Source: Paenibacillus psychroresistens
GTDB lineage: Bacteria > Bacillota > Bacilli > Paenibacillales > NBRC-103111
Assembly: GCF_009728935.1 (NCBI RefSeq)
Contig: NZ_CP034235.1
Location: 74,501-138,500, forward strand
Length of the DNA: 64,000 nucleotides
Direction: 5' to 3'
A model generated the notes under the pieces. That model was not told the DNA's origin. It worked only from the letters and a program-made list of their open reading frames with translations, and did not search any database. Position 1 is the first letter of the stretch. The number at the start of each line of letters is the position of its first letter. Shown one piece after another: positions 36,236 through 45,633 of this stretch. The translations under genes were made by a program, and so were the position numbers.

Positions 36236-37711
36236 ATGGGAAAACAATTCAAAGCAACATCGAAAATGACCGCTAAGTTTTTGGTCGTATTAATGGTTTT
36301 ACAGGCGGTACTTTTTAGTTTAACAGCATTTGGGGCACCAAAAGTACAACCAACTACGTTTGATATTACTGCAGCTTCAGTAAATCTTTTCACAGTTGGT
36401 GTAAAAACTAATAAACCAGCGGTAACTTTTTCAACGGCAACAGATGCAACTTATAAGGTAGTTACGTGGTCTTCAGATGCAATTGGAGTAGCTACGGTTG
36501 ATCCTACAACAGGATTGATAACGGCAGTAGCAGCTGGAACTGCAATAATTAAAGGGACTGTTAAAGACTATCCTCTTTTAACAGATTCAATCACTGTTAA
36601 AGTATTTAATTCTTTAACTACCGTAGCATATGATAAAAAGCTTGTTACAATTAAACCGAATGTAACAACTTCTGCTTACAAACCAGTTCTTACCCCTGCT
36701 AATGCTTCTGTGACCGGTATCACATATACTAGCAGCAAACCTGGTGTTGCAACTGTGGATCTAAATACAGGCGCAGTAACTACAATTGCCGGTGGAACAA
36801 CAGTTATCACAGCAACTGTAATGCTCGATGGGTTAGTTGGAGCAGCAGCAAAAAGGACTACAACCTATACTGTGATTGTACCGACTCCAGTAGCTGCAAT
36901 AAAGTTTGTTAAACCTGCAATTAATTTAAATTACATTGTAAAGAATGGCCTTGCTACAAAGTCAGCACCTGTTGCTTTTACAGTTGTAGGACCTGATGTA
37001 ACAGTCAATGGCAGAACTACAGCTTCAGTTCCAACTAACAAAGTAGTAACTTGGTCGATTGGAGATCCTACAGTAGCTACAGTTACTGATAAAGGTGTTA
37101 TAACACCATTAAAAATAGGCGTAACTACAATCACAGCTACATCTGACTACGATTCAACCATTACTAAAACTGTAGCTCTAAATGTTTACGCAAATTTAAC
37201 GAAAATTACATTAGCTAAAACAACTGTAACAGTTAAGATGGGAACTACAGACGCTGTTGGTGTAACTGTTGATCCAGTTTCCGTAACTAATATTGTTTAC
37301 TCAGTTGTACCTGTTAAAAATGTAACAGATGTTGTATATGTTAATGCAACTACAGGAGTAATAACACCAATTAAAGTTGGTAAACAATCAATCCTTGTAA
37401 CAGTAACAGCAGGGGATATTAAGAAAACTGGAGTTATTTCAGTAACTGTACCTAAACCAGTAACTGACATAGTATGGGGATCTAAAAATGTAGCAATAGT
37501 GAAAATCGACAAGACGATTAAACTATTAGCTAATGTACTTCCAGCAGATGCTGGAGTTAAAACTTTTAGATTTAAAAGTAGTGCTTATGGAATAGCTTCT
37601 GTAAATGGTGCAACTGGCGAAGTGACTGGTATTTCTGCAGGTACTGCAACAATTACAGTAACGAGTGACGACGGCGCTTTTACCAAAACAGTTGATATTG
37701 TAGTAAGTTAA
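36236..37711 (+). CDS. Secreted Big_2 (bacterial Ig-like) repeat protein
   Basis: A 491-residue exported protein with a signal peptide at residues about 1-33 (TAFGA before PKVQPT). Five consecutive Big_2-type domains of 80-95 residues follow; each carries the pattern VxWSSxxxxVATVDxxTGxITxxxxGTxxI (for example WSIGDPTVATVTDKGVITPL). There is no SLH domain, LPXTG motif or membrane tail, so it is probably released or bound by other means. AAGGAGTG precedes the ATG. It has its own promoter and a strong terminator, splitting comFA from comFC. Codon use is GTA/ACA/GCA-rich like the S-layer gene, suggesting high expression. Function unknown. Confidence 0.85.
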   Translation: MGKQFKATSKMTAKFLVVLMVLQAVLFSLTAFGAPKVQPTTFDITAASVNLFTVGVKTNKPAVTFSTATDATYKVVTWSSDAIGVATVDPTTGLITAVAAGTAIIKGTVKDYPLLTDSITVKVFNSLTTVAYDKKLVTIKPNVTTSAYKPVLTPANASVTGITYTSSKPGVATVDLNTGAVTTIAGGTTVITATVMLDGLVGAAAKRTTTYTVIVPTPVAAIKFVKPAINLNYIVKNGLATKSAPVAFTVVGPDVTVNGRTTASVPTNKVVTWSIGDPTVATVTDKGVITPLKIGVTTITATSDYDSTITKTVALNVYANLTKITLAKTTVTVKMGTTDAVGVTVDPVSVTNIVYSVVPVKNVTDVVYVNATTGVITPIKVGKQSILVTVTAGDIKKTGVISVTVPKPVTDIVWGSKNVAIVKIDKTIKLLANVLPADAGVKTFRFKSSAYGIASVNGATGEVTGISAGTATITVTSDDGAFTKTVDIVVS

Positions 37712-37738
37712 TATTTTCTAATAAAGATATCTGTCATT

Positions 37739-37780
37739 AAACCGCCGAAGCACGGGGTAACCCAGCTTCGGCGGTTTTTT
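37739..37780 (+). terminator. Strong terminator of the Big_2 gene
   Basis: AACCGCCGAAGC pairs perfectly with GCTTCGGCGGTT around a 13-base loop, followed by TTTTTT. It should block transcription from comFA into comFC. Confidence 0.9.
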
Positions 37781-37802
37781 GCTATGAATTGGAGGTAAGT
37801 GA

Positions 37803-38525
37803 ATGTTTGATTCTATTTTAAAGTTATTCTCACCAAGCAATTCTCAATGTGTATTTTGTCACGCTCAAAAGAAAAATAACAAGGGAATGTTTGGTTTGTG
37901 TGATCTATGTACGCAGTCGATTCCATGGATTCGTAGTGTTGAGTGCCAAAAATGCGGACGATATGAGAAATGTTATGATTGCATAAAGCGAAAAGAGGTT
38001 TATTTTGAGGTCAATCGAAGTGCTGTTCAATATAGTGATGAAATGCGGGAATGGCTAGCTCGCTATAAATACCGTGGGGATGAAAGCTTACTTCCGTTGC
38101 TTATCGAGATGCTGCGATTTCCTTGTGAATCTTTAATACAAGCGCTTAGTAGACCGAAAAAGCAATTTGATTGCATCACCTACATCCCATTAAGCCCGGA
38201 AAGGTTGGCTGAAAGAGGCTTTAACCAAGCTGAACAGCTTGCACAGGGTATTGGTAAGCTATATGGCATACCGGTTATACCTCTATTAGTACGAGTGCTA
38301 CATTCAGGTAAACAAAGCTACAAAACTAGAGGGCAACGGTTAAGTGATTTACAGCATGTTTTTAAGTACAGAGATAATTCTACCCTAGAATTAAAAGGAG
38401 ACACACCCTTAAACATTATATTGGTCGACGATGTATATACAACAGGAAGTACCTTGAATCAAGCATCATCCAGTATTCGAAAACATCTGAATGCACAGGT
38501 CTATGGACTAACATGGGCAAGGTAA
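37803..38525 (+). CDS. comFC: Competence protein ComFC (phosphoribosyltransferase fold)
   Basis: A 240-residue protein needed for DNA uptake in transformable Bacilli; it has a type I PRTase fold with unclear reaction. An N-terminal zinc module is made of CVFCHAQ, CDLC, CQKCGRYEKCYDC. ALQP-type loops PLSPERLAERGFNQAEQLA (about 124-142) and the PRPP-binding motif NIILVDDVYTTGSTLNQA (about 203-220) are intact. The ATG at 37803 follows TTGGAGGTAAGTG. The preceding terminator implies it needs its own promoter or read-through; none is obvious in the 22-base gap. Confidence 0.92.
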   Translation: MFDSILKLFSPSNSQCVFCHAQKKNNKGMFGLCDLCTQSIPWIRSVECQKCGRYEKCYDCIKRKEVYFEVNRSAVQYSDEMREWLARYKYRGDESLLPLLIEMLRFPCESLIQALSRPKKQFDCITYIPLSPERLAERGFNQAEQLAQGIGKLYGIPVIPLLVRVLHSGKQSYKTRGQRLSDLQHVFKYRDNSTLELKGDTPLNIILVDDVYTTGSTLNQASSSIRKHLNAQVYGLTWAR

Positions 38526-38624
38526 TCTTTTGTAAATCAAATCTTTGAAACTATACAAAATAAGCCAGAAAGGTTACAATAAATTTGATAGATTTGATCG
38601 TGGATGGTACAGGGGGATAACAGA

Positions 38625-39053
38625 GTGAGTATGAATGTAGCCAATTGCCCGAAGTGTGGCAAAGTATATGTAAAGAACCTTCTGCACGACATTTGTCAGT
38701 CTTGTGTTAAAGAGGTTGAATTGCACTGTGAGACTTGTATTAAATATCTAAGAGAACATCGCGGTATCTCACTTGAGGAACTAAGCGATGCTACTGATGT
38801 TTCGCAATCTTTAATTATCAAGTTTATGCGAGAGGGCCGCATTTCGATAATGGGCAATCGTAATATTTTTTATCCGTGCGAGGTTTGCGGGCAAGGAATT
38901 CGTGAGAGGAATATGTGTGATTCTTGCAGACAGAAGCTCAAGAAGGATGTTCGGAATACAATGGAGGATCATCGTCGTATAGAAGAACAAAAAAGAGTAG
39001 AAAATAAAGTTACATATAAGATCAGTGATCGCCTAAACGATCGTCCAAAATAA
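38625..39053 (+). CDS. yvyF: Flagellar operon protein YvyF (TIGR03826 type)
   Basis: About 142 residues from the GTG at 38625 (AGGGGG eight bases upstream); the frame is open from 38604 without a good RBS. Two zinc-ribbon-like pairs at the N-terminus (CPKCGKVY, CQSC), a HTH-like middle (LEELSDATDVSQSLIIKFMREGRI) and another pair (CEVCGQG, CDSC) match the YvyF family found between comF and flgM. In B. subtilis it is a flagellar-operon member of unclear role, possibly a regulator. The terminator after it overlaps the flgM promoter. Confidence 0.88.
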   Translation: MSMNVANCPKCGKVYVKNLLHDICQSCVKEVELHCETCIKYLREHRGISLEELSDATDVSQSLIIKFMREGRISIMGNRNIFYPCEVCGQGIRERNMCDSCRQKLKKDVRNTMEDHRRIEEQKRVENKVTYKISDRLNDRPK

Positions 39054-39057
39054 AATA

Positions 39058-39085
39058 TAAAGTTTACAACGACTTATGCCGATAA
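39058..39085 (+). promoter_or_regulatory. Sigma-D (FliA) promoter of the flgM operon
   Basis: TAAA (39058-39061), 16 bp, GCCGATAA (39078-39085): seven of eight -10 bases match the sigma-D consensus. It lies about 60 bases before flgM, a known sigma-D target. Confidence 0.75.
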
Positions 39086-39110
39086 TACTAATATAGTATA
39101 TCGGTATTTT
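39079..39110 (+). terminator. Terminator of yvyF overlapping the flgM promoter
   Basis: CCGATA-(a)-TACTA pairs with TAGTA-TATCGG around an ATA loop (39079-39104), followed by TATTTTTATTTTT. The 5' arm is the -10 box of the sigma-D promoter. Confidence 0.65.
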
Positions 39111-39142
39111 TATTTTTATAGAATGACTAAGAGGTGAGCTAA

Positions 39143-39394
39143 ATGAAAATTAATGATACACAACGAATTGCAGCGGCCAATACTTATCGTAAGTCGAATG
39201 AGGATAGAGTTATTCAAACAGAAGGTAAGAAACAGAAGAAGAAAGATGAAGTGAATATATCCTCTGAAGCCAAAGAGTTACAAGGTGCTTCTGGGGCTAA
39301 ACAGCAGGTTGAAGATTTAAAGCAATCCTATCAAACGGGTACGTATCATGTTGAAGCTAGTAAGATTGCAGAGAAACTGCTGCCGTATCTATAG
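39143..39394 (+). CDS. flgM: Anti-sigma-D factor FlgM
   Basis: Holds sigma-D inactive until the hook is finished. It has 83 residues, the usual length, with the typical MKINDTQRI start, a charged, flexible N-terminal half (KKQKKKDEVNISSEAKEL) and C-terminal sigma-binding helices ending SYQTGTYHVEASKIAEKLLPYL. AAGAGGTGAG precedes the ATG. It is first in the sigma-D-driven operon flgM-flgN-flgK-flgL, giving feedback on its own promoter. Confidence 0.94.
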   Translation: MKINDTQRIAAANTYRKSNEDRVIQTEGKKQKKKDEVNISSEAKELQGASGAKQQVEDLKQSYQTGTYHVEASKIAEKLLPYL

Positions 39395-39422
39395 AGTCTC
39401 AACAGAAAAGTAGGTGACTGAA

Positions 39423-39923
39423 TTGTCTGTACAAGGATTATTACAAACCATGAGCAAGTTGATTCAGGTGCACATCTCATTGTTAGAGCTGGCTGAACAG
39501 AAAACTAATATTCTCGTCCATAACCAAGTGGATAAACTTAACCAAATTGTCAACAAAGAGACCAGTTCTATGAAGCAAATTACAATATTAGATCTTCAGC
39601 GAATAGAAGATATAAGTGCGCTTCTTCTAGAAAGAGGATACAAGCCTAATCCGAAAATTACAGTCGGTGATATAATAAAGCTCGTTGTTAAAGCAGAAGA
39701 CAAGAAATTATTGTCGGATGCGCAGAAGCAGCTGCTTGGAACTATTGATCAACTACGCGAAAAGAATCAATTGAACCAAAAACTAATTGAGCATTCCCTT
39801 GCTTTCATCGAGTACTCTATGGATCTTGTCTTGGGTCCCCCCGACGACGGAGTCACCTATCAGAATCCCTCGCATCAACAGCAAGGCTTGAAACGAAACG
39901 GAATGTTTGACTCGAGGGCTTAA
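39423..39923 (+). CDS. flgN: Flagellar export chaperone FlgN
   Basis: Helical cytoplasmic chaperone for FlgK and FlgL. From the TTG at 39423 (AGGTGA five bases upstream) it has 166 residues; an in-frame GTG at 39414 is the alternative. The protein is almost wholly amphipathic helix (LLQTMSKLIQVHISLLELAEQKTNIL near the start and LREKNQLNQKLIEHSLAF later), as the family requires. The C-terminal 30 residues are low-complexity (NPSHQQQGLKRNG). Its place between flgM and flgK confirms the call. Confidence 0.88.
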   Translation: MSVQGLLQTMSKLIQVHISLLELAEQKTNILVHNQVDKLNQIVNKETSSMKQITILDLQRIEDISALLLERGYKPNPKITVGDIIKLVVKAEDKKLLSDAQKQLLGTIDQLREKNQLNQKLIEHSLAFIEYSMDLVLGPPDDGVTYQNPSHQQQGLKRNGMFDSRA

Positions 39924-39955
39924 GCAGTTCGTTAGATAGTAGAAGGAGTGAACAT

Positions 39956-41542
39956 ATGAGATCCACATTTACTGGGATTGAGATTGCTAAACGCAGCTTG
40001 TTCACGCAACAAGCCGCATTACAAACCACAGGGCATAATATTGCTAATGCAAATACCCGTGGATATACAAGGCAAGTCGTGAATATGGTCGCAGCAAAGC
40101 CTCTCGAGGCAGTAGGGTTGATGAGAAGTACAGTACCTGGACAGATGGGTCAGGGCGTTGAGTTTGATCATATAGATCGGATTCGTGAGAAGTTTTTGGA
40201 TAACCAATTTCAGAATGAAAATAAAAATCTCGGAGATTGGGAAATTAGAAGAGATACTCTAGATAAATTAGAAGCTATTGTAGCGGAACCTTCAGATACG
40301 GGAATTCGCCAAGTTATTGAAGGCTTTTGGAATTCATGGCAGGAGCTTTCTAAATCACCAGAAAACTTAACGGCGCGAGTTTTAGTTAAAGAAAGAGCTT
40401 TAGCTTTAACCGATGCCTTTAATCATACTGGCAAGCAGCTAGATGATTTGTCTAAGGATCTAACTGAGAATATTGAAGTAAAGGTCAATCAAAGTAATTC
40501 TTATGCAGGTCAAATTGCAAAACTGAACAACGAGATCTTTCGTGTAGAAGGTTTGGGCGATAATGCTAATGACCTGAGAGATCAACGAGATTTACTTGTA
40601 GATGATTTATCAAAGATAATTAATGTAACGGTTACTGAAGATCCTTCCGGATATAATGTAAAAATGGGTACGATTGAACTTGTGAACGGTAAAGATGTTA
40701 CTTCTACCTTAACATCCGCTATTTTTAATGCTAGCTTTGCTGATGGTAATTTAGATAGTGGTGAAGTTCACGGGATGATACAGTCGAGAGATGTTAATGT
40801 CGCGAATTTTAAATTTCAATTGGATAGTATGATGAAAGTTATCGCAACAGGAGATATAAACGTTACTCTGCCTAAGGGGACTGTTATCCCTGAGGGAACT
40901 TCATTCGACGGGATTACAACTTATACAGGTTCAGTTGAAGATCGGACCATAACTTCTCCAATGGAAGTTACTGTTGCAGGCATTAATGGTTTACATTCTC
41001 TGGGCTATTCAGGAATTGGCGGAGTTGTAAAAACAGGAGTTCCTTTCTTTACGTTGAAGCCTGGCAGTACCGAATTTAATGCTACTAGCGTCACAGTAAA
41101 TCAGGATATATTGGATAATGTGGCTAACATATCTACCTCTACTCGTACTTTCATGGATTCAGATGGTGTTGAAAAAGTAGTTAAAGGGAATAACGATATG
41201 GCCCTGTTAGTATCTGCTGTCCGAAATCAGAAGGTTAATTTTGAACCAAGCCCTTCAGGAAACCCAATATTGACAGATGGTACTTTTGATGAATTTTACC
41301 GCTCTTTAGTTGGCGAACTAGGTGTACAGTCACAAGAAGCCACAAGGCAAGCGACGAATCAAAAGGTACTAGTTGACCAAGTTGATTCTAACAGACAATC
41401 AGTAAGTGGTGTTTCCCTGGATGAAGAAATGGCGAATATGATTAAATACCAGCATGCATATAATGCTGCAGCAAGATCGCTTACTACATTTGATGAAATG
41501 CTAGATAAAGTTATCAATAGTATGGGAGTTGTGGGTAGATAA
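39956..41542 (+). CDS. flgK: Flagellar hook-associated protein 1, FlgK
   Basis: First hook-filament junction protein, 528 residues. The axial N-terminus has the ALQTTGHNIANANTRGYTRQ motif (about 22-41), and the C-terminus ends with SGVSLDEEMANMIKYQHAYNAAARSLTTFDEMLDKVI, the conserved coiled-coil region. The variable domain lies between about 200 and 420. AGAAGGAGTG precedes the ATG. It is exported by the flagellar type III system and guarded by FlgN. Confidence 0.96.
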   Translation: MRSTFTGIEIAKRSLFTQQAALQTTGHNIANANTRGYTRQVVNMVAAKPLEAVGLMRSTVPGQMGQGVEFDHIDRIREKFLDNQFQNENKNLGDWEIRRDTLDKLEAIVAEPSDTGIRQVIEGFWNSWQELSKSPENLTARVLVKERALALTDAFNHTGKQLDDLSKDLTENIEVKVNQSNSYAGQIAKLNNEIFRVEGLGDNANDLRDQRDLLVDDLSKIINVTVTEDPSGYNVKMGTIELVNGKDVTSTLTSAIFNASFADGNLDSGEVHGMIQSRDVNVANFKFQLDSMMKVIATGDINVTLPKGTVIPEGTSFDGITTYTGSVEDRTITSPMEVTVAGINGLHSLGYSGIGGVVKTGVPFFTLKPGSTEFNATSVTVNQDILDNVANISTSTRTFMDSDGVEKVVKGNNDMALLVSAVRNQKVNFEPSPSGNPILTDGTFDEFYRSLVGELGVQSQEATRQATNQKVLVDQVDSNRQSVSGVSLDEEMANMIKYQHAYNAAARSLTTFDEMLDKVINSMGVVGR

Positions 41543-41591
41543 TTATTATTACTCTACGTACAACTGCATTACAGATATGGGGAGGTAAACA

Positions 41592-42488
41592 ATGGGCACT
41601 CGCATAACACAGAATATGATGAATACACAATTGATGCGTAACTTGAATAGCAATATGCGTCGAATGGATAACAGCCAGAACCAATTGGCAACGGGACGTA
41701 GAATTAATAAACCTTCCGATGATCCGGTTGGAATTGCATTTGCACTGCGTTATCGGAGTGAAATTGCAGCCAATGATCAGTATGAATCCAATGCAAATGC
41801 AGCAGTTTCTTGGATGGATTATACAGATGTTACAATGAATCAAGCAGGAAGTGTACTACAGCGGGTTCGCGAGTTAACGGTAGAAGCTGCTAATGGGACT
41901 AACTCACCAGAATCGCTTCAAGCCATTAAAAGCGAAGTAACTCAACTTACAGAACAAATGGTTACTATAGGGAATAGTGAATTTAATGGTAAACAAATTT
42001 TTAATGGTCAGCTAACGGATAAGAGACCTTATACTCTCGAAAATGCAGAGAATGAAGAGACTGATCAATCGAATATTAATTTTGAATTAGGTGCTGGTGT
42101 CAAGATTGCTATCAGTGTAAACGGTGATCAAGTTTTTGGCAAGGCAGGCGATGAAGATAATTTATTTAAGGTTTTGAAGGACATTCAGAAATCGATGGAT
42201 GCAAATGACATGAAAGCTTTAACGGATGGTATTGGACGTTTAGATAAAAGAATGGATGCCTTTCTTGAAACACGTGCTGATATCGGTGCCAAAACCAATC
42301 GAATTGAAATGATTCAGGACCGCCTCAAGGACATTGGAATTAACTTAACAACATTGCAATCGAAAACAGAGGATGCTGATGTAGCGGCAGTTATAACAAG
42401 CTTAAAAACCGATGAGAATGTTTATAATTCATCCTTAGATGTTGGTGCTAAATTGATTAAGCCTAGTTTAATTGACTTTTTAAGGTAG
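41592..42488 (+). CDS. flgL: Flagellar hook-associated protein 3, FlgL
   Basis: Second junction protein, 298 residues, homologous to the flagellin ends. The N-terminal domain contains MRRMDNSQNQLATGRRINKPSDDP (about 21-44) and the C-terminal domain RADIGAKTNRIEMIQDRL. The middle is short, as normal for FlgL. GGGGAGGTAA precedes the ATG; the gap to flgK is 49 bases. Confidence 0.95.
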   Translation: MGTRITQNMMNTQLMRNLNSNMRRMDNSQNQLATGRRINKPSDDPVGIAFALRYRSEIAANDQYESNANAAVSWMDYTDVTMNQAGSVLQRVRELTVEAANGTNSPESLQAIKSEVTQLTEQMVTIGNSEFNGKQIFNGQLTDKRPYTLENAENEETDQSNINFELGAGVKIAISVNGDQVFGKAGDEDNLFKVLKDIQKSMDANDMKALTDGIGRLDKRMDAFLETRADIGAKTNRIEMIQDRLKDIGINLTTLQSKTEDADVAAVITSLKTDENVYNSSLDVGAKLIKPSLIDFLR

Positions 42489-42516
42489 TTTATAAGCCGA
42501 TTAAAGGAGGGAATAT

Positions 42517-43080
42517 ATGCCAATTCCCCAAATTCACTTTTCACAACAACCAGCTAGACTTGGAATTGATGCTGATCTAGGCAAGCAAGATATTAAGCAA
42601 CCAAGACCTGTATACGAAATGACAACTGATCGCCCTAAAGTTGAACTACATTCTCCAAATGGTGAGTTATTCATTGATTCAAGCCGGGCTTGGGATGCTA
42701 TGGGCCTTGGTGGGCATCTGGAATCCATGCAAAAAATCTATACTAACTCAAAGCAAGTGGCGATTGATGGAGTAACTAGGAGAGTTCTAGAGGGTAATCG
42801 GATGGCAGCTATCCAAAACCATGAGAATGTAATTAAAGAGCTCGCCAAGAATCCACCTCAGAATAATGGGCTTGATACAGTAGGGGAAGCCTCTTATTTA
42901 AATGTCAAGGAACAGTACATCGCTCATCCAGTAGAAGTAAGCTATACAGCGGGTAAAGTGAACATTAAGACTCAACCTAGCCCCCCTCAAATTGAATACA
43001 ATAGAGGAAAGCTTGAGATCTACATGGCAAAATGGCCATCCATTGAATTTACACCTCCTGCAATTGATTTGAAATTATAA
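42517..43080 (+). CDS. yviE: DUF6470 family protein (YviE)
   Basis: A 187-residue protein with no membrane segment or signal. Repeated beta-like tracts rich in Pro and Gln (PQIHFSQQPARLGID, PRPVYEMTTDRPKVELHSP, KWPSIEFTPPAIDLKL) match the YviE family found only between flgL and fliW. Its function is not known; motility or FliW/CsrA-related roles are guessed from the context. AAAGGAGGG precedes the ATG, and a terminator follows. Confidence 0.85.
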   Translation: MPIPQIHFSQQPARLGIDADLGKQDIKQPRPVYEMTTDRPKVELHSPNGELFIDSSRAWDAMGLGGHLESMQKIYTNSKQVAIDGVTRRVLEGNRMAAIQNHENVIKELAKNPPQNNGLDTVGEASYLNVKEQYIAHPVEVSYTAGKVNIKTQPSPPQIEYNRGKLEIYMAKWPSIEFTPPAIDLKL

Positions 43081-43122
43081 AGCTGTATAATCAAGCTATA
43101 GCTAGCTGATATACAGCTTTTT
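43080..43122 (+). terminator. Intrinsic terminator after yviE
   Basis: AAGCTGTATA pairs exactly with TATACAGCTT around a 20-base loop that can itself fold (AGCTATAGCT), followed by TTTTT. It separates flgM-yviE from fliW-csrA, allowing partial read-through. Confidence 0.75.
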
Positions 43123-43150
43123 ATTATGAGGAATGGAGTTGGAATGATAG

Positions 43151-43612
43151 ATGATTGTTAATACACAGAGCTTTGGTGAGCTTGATATCGATCCAAAGGA
43201 TGTATATGAGTTTACTAGCGGTATTCCAGGCTTTGAAGATAATCAACGTTATATTATTGTACAGCCCGATCCAGAGATGCAATTTTGTTATATTCAATCA
43301 ATTGAAGTAAGCAGCTTAGCGTTTCTCGTTTGCAATCCATTTTTATTCTATGCAGATTATGATTTTCAGCTCTCTGATGCTTGTCAACAGGAACTAAATA
43401 TAGAAAACGAAGCGGATGTTGCCGTATGGACAGTAGTCACAATTGACAGACAGAACAACGAAGTTACTTTAAACTTACTAGCCCCCATAGTCGTTAATGT
43501 GCGTGATAAACGCGGCAAGCAAATCATTCTCCACGACTCGGATTATGAGACTAAACACAAGCTGTCCTTACCGAACTCAGAACAAGCAGCTGCAACTGAG
43601 GAGGGTTTATAA
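43151..43612 (+). CDS. fliW: Flagellar assembly factor FliW
   Basis: Binds both flagellin and CsrA; free FliW releases hag mRNA from CsrA repression when flagellin is exported. It has 153 residues and the family core [27 protein letters not shown] (about 8-34) and [18 protein letters not shown] (about 116-133). GGAATGGAGTTGG precedes the ATG. The last base of its stop is the first base of the csrA ATG, so translation is coupled. Confidence 0.96.
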   Translation: MIVNTQSFGELDIDPKDVYEFTSGIPGFEDNQRYIIVQPDPEMQFCYIQSIEVSSLAFLVCNPFLFYADYDFQLSDACQQELNIENEADVAVWTVVTIDRQNNEVTLNLLAPIVVNVRDKRGKQIILHDSDYETKHKLSLPNSEQAAATEEGL

Positions 43613-43842
43613 TGCTAGTACTAACCCGCAAAAAGAGTGAATCCATTATGATCGGTGACAATATTGAATTAGTCATAGTAGCCATAGAGGGTGATTTAGT
43701 ACGTATTGGCATAAAGGCTCCTAAGGAAGTCGAAATATTTCGTAAAGAAGTATATCGTTCCATTCAGTTAGCTAATCGGGAAGCTGCGGAGAATATCCTA
43801 ACTATGGATGAAATATCCAAATACCTTAAAAAACCTGAATAA
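43612..43842 (+). CDS. csrA: Carbon storage regulator / translational repressor CsrA
   Basis: Dimeric RNA-binding protein that blocks translation of flagellin. It has 76 residues with the invariant start [22 protein letters not shown], the RNA-contact region [19 protein letters not shown] (about 32-50), and a C-terminal extension typical of the Gram-positive forms that bind FliW. GAGGGTTTATA lies in the end of fliW. Its predicted target, the hag leader, is just downstream. Confidence 0.97.
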   Translation: MLVLTRKKSESIMIGDNIELVIVAIEGDLVRIGIKAPKEVEIFRKEVYRSIQLANREAAENILTMDEISKYLKKPE

Positions 43843-43958
43843 ACACAATTTATTTTCAAATATTTCTAAATTGCTATTCATTTTTATAATGCGAAGTACG
43901 ATAAATAGGATAATGGTCTTTTTAATAGGACGGCCGGCCTATGAATAAACCACAAGTA

Positions 43959-43994
43959 TCCACATGGATGTGGAATAACCCAACTTCAAGGAGG
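43959..43994 (+). promoter_or_regulatory. CsrA-binding region of the hag leader
   Basis: A hairpin TCCACA-TGGA-TGTGGA (43959-43974) shows GGA in its loop, close to the CsrA SELEX consensus (RUACARGGAUGU). The Shine-Dalgarno AAGGAGG (43988-43994) holds a second GGA. Two sites, one in a hairpin and one on the SD, is the arrangement known for B. subtilis hag. A good hag promoter was not seen; TATAAT at 43885-43890 and CGATAA near 43899 are weak candidates. Confidence 0.65.
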
Positions 43995-44001
43995 AAGAAA
44001 A

Positions 44002-45612
44002 ATGAGAATTAATCATAACGTAGCAGCACTTAACACACACCGTCAATTAACAGGTAACACTGCAGCAGCTAACAAATCTTTGGAAAAACTATCTTCAGGT
44101 CTTCGTATTAACCGTGCTGGTGATGATGCAGCTGGTCTAGCGATCTCCGAAAAAATGAGAGCGCAAGTACGCGGTCTTGATATGGCTTCCAAGAATGCTC
44201 AAGATGGTATTTCCTTGATCCAAACAGCTGAAGGTGCATTGAACGAAACTCATTCAATTCTTCAACGTGTTCGTGAACTTGCCGATCAATCAGCGAATGG
44301 TACGAACACTGCTGATGACCGTGCAGCTCTACAAGAAGAAGTAAAGCAATTGAAAGACGAAATAGACCGTATTGGTAACAGCACTGAATTCAATACACAA
44401 AAATTGTTGAATGGTAATCTGAAGTCATCTGTTGGTGGGGCTACAGGCGCTAATAGCACAACTGGATCGATTGTTGCAAAATTAACTGGTGGTACTCTTA
44501 GTGGTAGTGCAGCAATGTCAGGCGCAATTACTAATACTGATTACTCAGGAATAGTTGAATCAATTAACGTTGATGGATTGGATGTCCAAGTAGATTGGTC
44601 ATCGATGACAACTGCTGAGAAGAATACTCTTACAGGAGTTAACGGAACTGTAGCAACCCAAAATGCTGCTAAAGACTTGGTTATTTCTAAAATTAATGAA
44701 GCTATCGATAAAATCGGTAACAACACAGCTCATGTTACAGGTTATGTAAATGGCAGTGGTGTGCTTGTAATTGAAAGTGGAAGTAAAGGTAAAGATTCAC
44801 ATATCACTGCTGGTTCAGGTGGGGTTCTTGCGAAATTTGTAGGCGCTGGCGCTAGTGGTACAGTAGGGACTACGAACTATAATGGTTCAGTTATCGCTGC
44901 TACACAATCAGGCGACATGACTATTGGAAACATCAACTTGCGTCTTGACGTACCAGCAATGTCAGGTGCCGTTTCAATGGCTTCAGGCGCAGCTGCGTTG
45001 CAATCAGGAATTAACGCTTCAATCAGTGGTTACAACACTACAAACAACTTTACGGCTGGACAAGCTGGATTTATTGAAAAAGTTTCTGTAACAGTAAGTC
45101 AAGATGGTAGATTCCAAGTAGCTAGCCCAACTGGTCCTATTTCCTTCTCAGACCGCGCTGGTAATACAGGTCTTTCTGATCTTGGTTTGTCTCAAGCACA
45201 AACTGAAGCAGCTGGCGGCGGCGGCGTAGTATTCCAAATTGGTGCTAACCGTGGTCAAACTATTGGTTTTGGTATCGGTGATATGCGTACAGCTGCTCTA
45301 GGATTAGCTACTGTAGATGTTTCAACTGCATCATCTGCTTCTAAAGCACTTGATACTCTTGACTCTGCTATTAAAAATGTTTCCTCACAACGTTCCAAAA
45401 TGGGAGCTGTTCAAAACCGTTTGGAGCACACAATCAACAACTTGAACACAGCTTCTGAGAACTTGACTGCAGCTGAATCCCGTATCCGTGATGTTGATAT
45501 GGCGAAAGAAATGATGGAGTTCACTAAATCCAACATTCTTTCTCAAGCAGCTCAATCCATGTTGGCTCAAGCTAATCAACAACCACAAGGCGTATTGCAA
45601 TTGTTAAGATAA
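44002..45612 (+). CDS. hag: Flagellin (filament protein)
   Basis: Main filament subunit, 536 residues, much longer than B. subtilis Hag (about 304). The conserved D0/D1 N-terminal part covers about 1-145 ([36 protein letters not shown]) and the C-terminal part about 440-536 ([19 protein letters not shown], ending PQGVLQLLR). The middle about 290 residues are Gly/Ser/Thr-rich surface domains, the usual place for O-glycosylation; a glycosylation island follows the IS. AAGGAGGAAG precedes the ATG. Codon use is strongly biased, as expected for a very abundant protein. Its terminator is broken by the IS. Confidence 0.96.
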   Translation: MRINHNVAALNTHRQLTGNTAAANKSLEKLSSGLRINRAGDDAAGLAISEKMRAQVRGLDMASKNAQDGISLIQTAEGALNETHSILQRVRELADQSANGTNTADDRAALQEEVKQLKDEIDRIGNSTEFNTQKLLNGNLKSSVGGATGANSTTGSIVAKLTGGTLSGSAAMSGAITNTDYSGIVESINVDGLDVQVDWSSMTTAEKNTLTGVNGTVATQNAAKDLVISKINEAIDKIGNNTAHVTGYVNGSGVLVIESGSKGKDSHITAGSGGVLAKFVGAGASGTVGTTNYNGSVIAATQSGDMTIGNINLRLDVPAMSGAVSMASGAAALQSGINASISGYNTTNNFTAGQAGFIEKVSVTVSQDGRFQVASPTGPISFSDRAGNTGLSDLGLSQAQTEAAGGGGVVFQIGANRGQTIGFGIGDMRTAALGLATVDVSTASSASKALDTLDSAIKNVSSQRSKMGAVQNRLEHTINNLNTASENLTAAESRIRDVDMAKEMMEFTKSNILSQAAQSMLAQANQQPQGVLQLLR

Positions 45613-45633
45613 GATTGTTTATATGCTTTATCG

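Noticed and set aside
43885..43905. hag sigma-D promoter
   Set aside because: CGATAA near 43899 matches only part of the -10, and no TAAA lies at the right distance, so no promoter is called.
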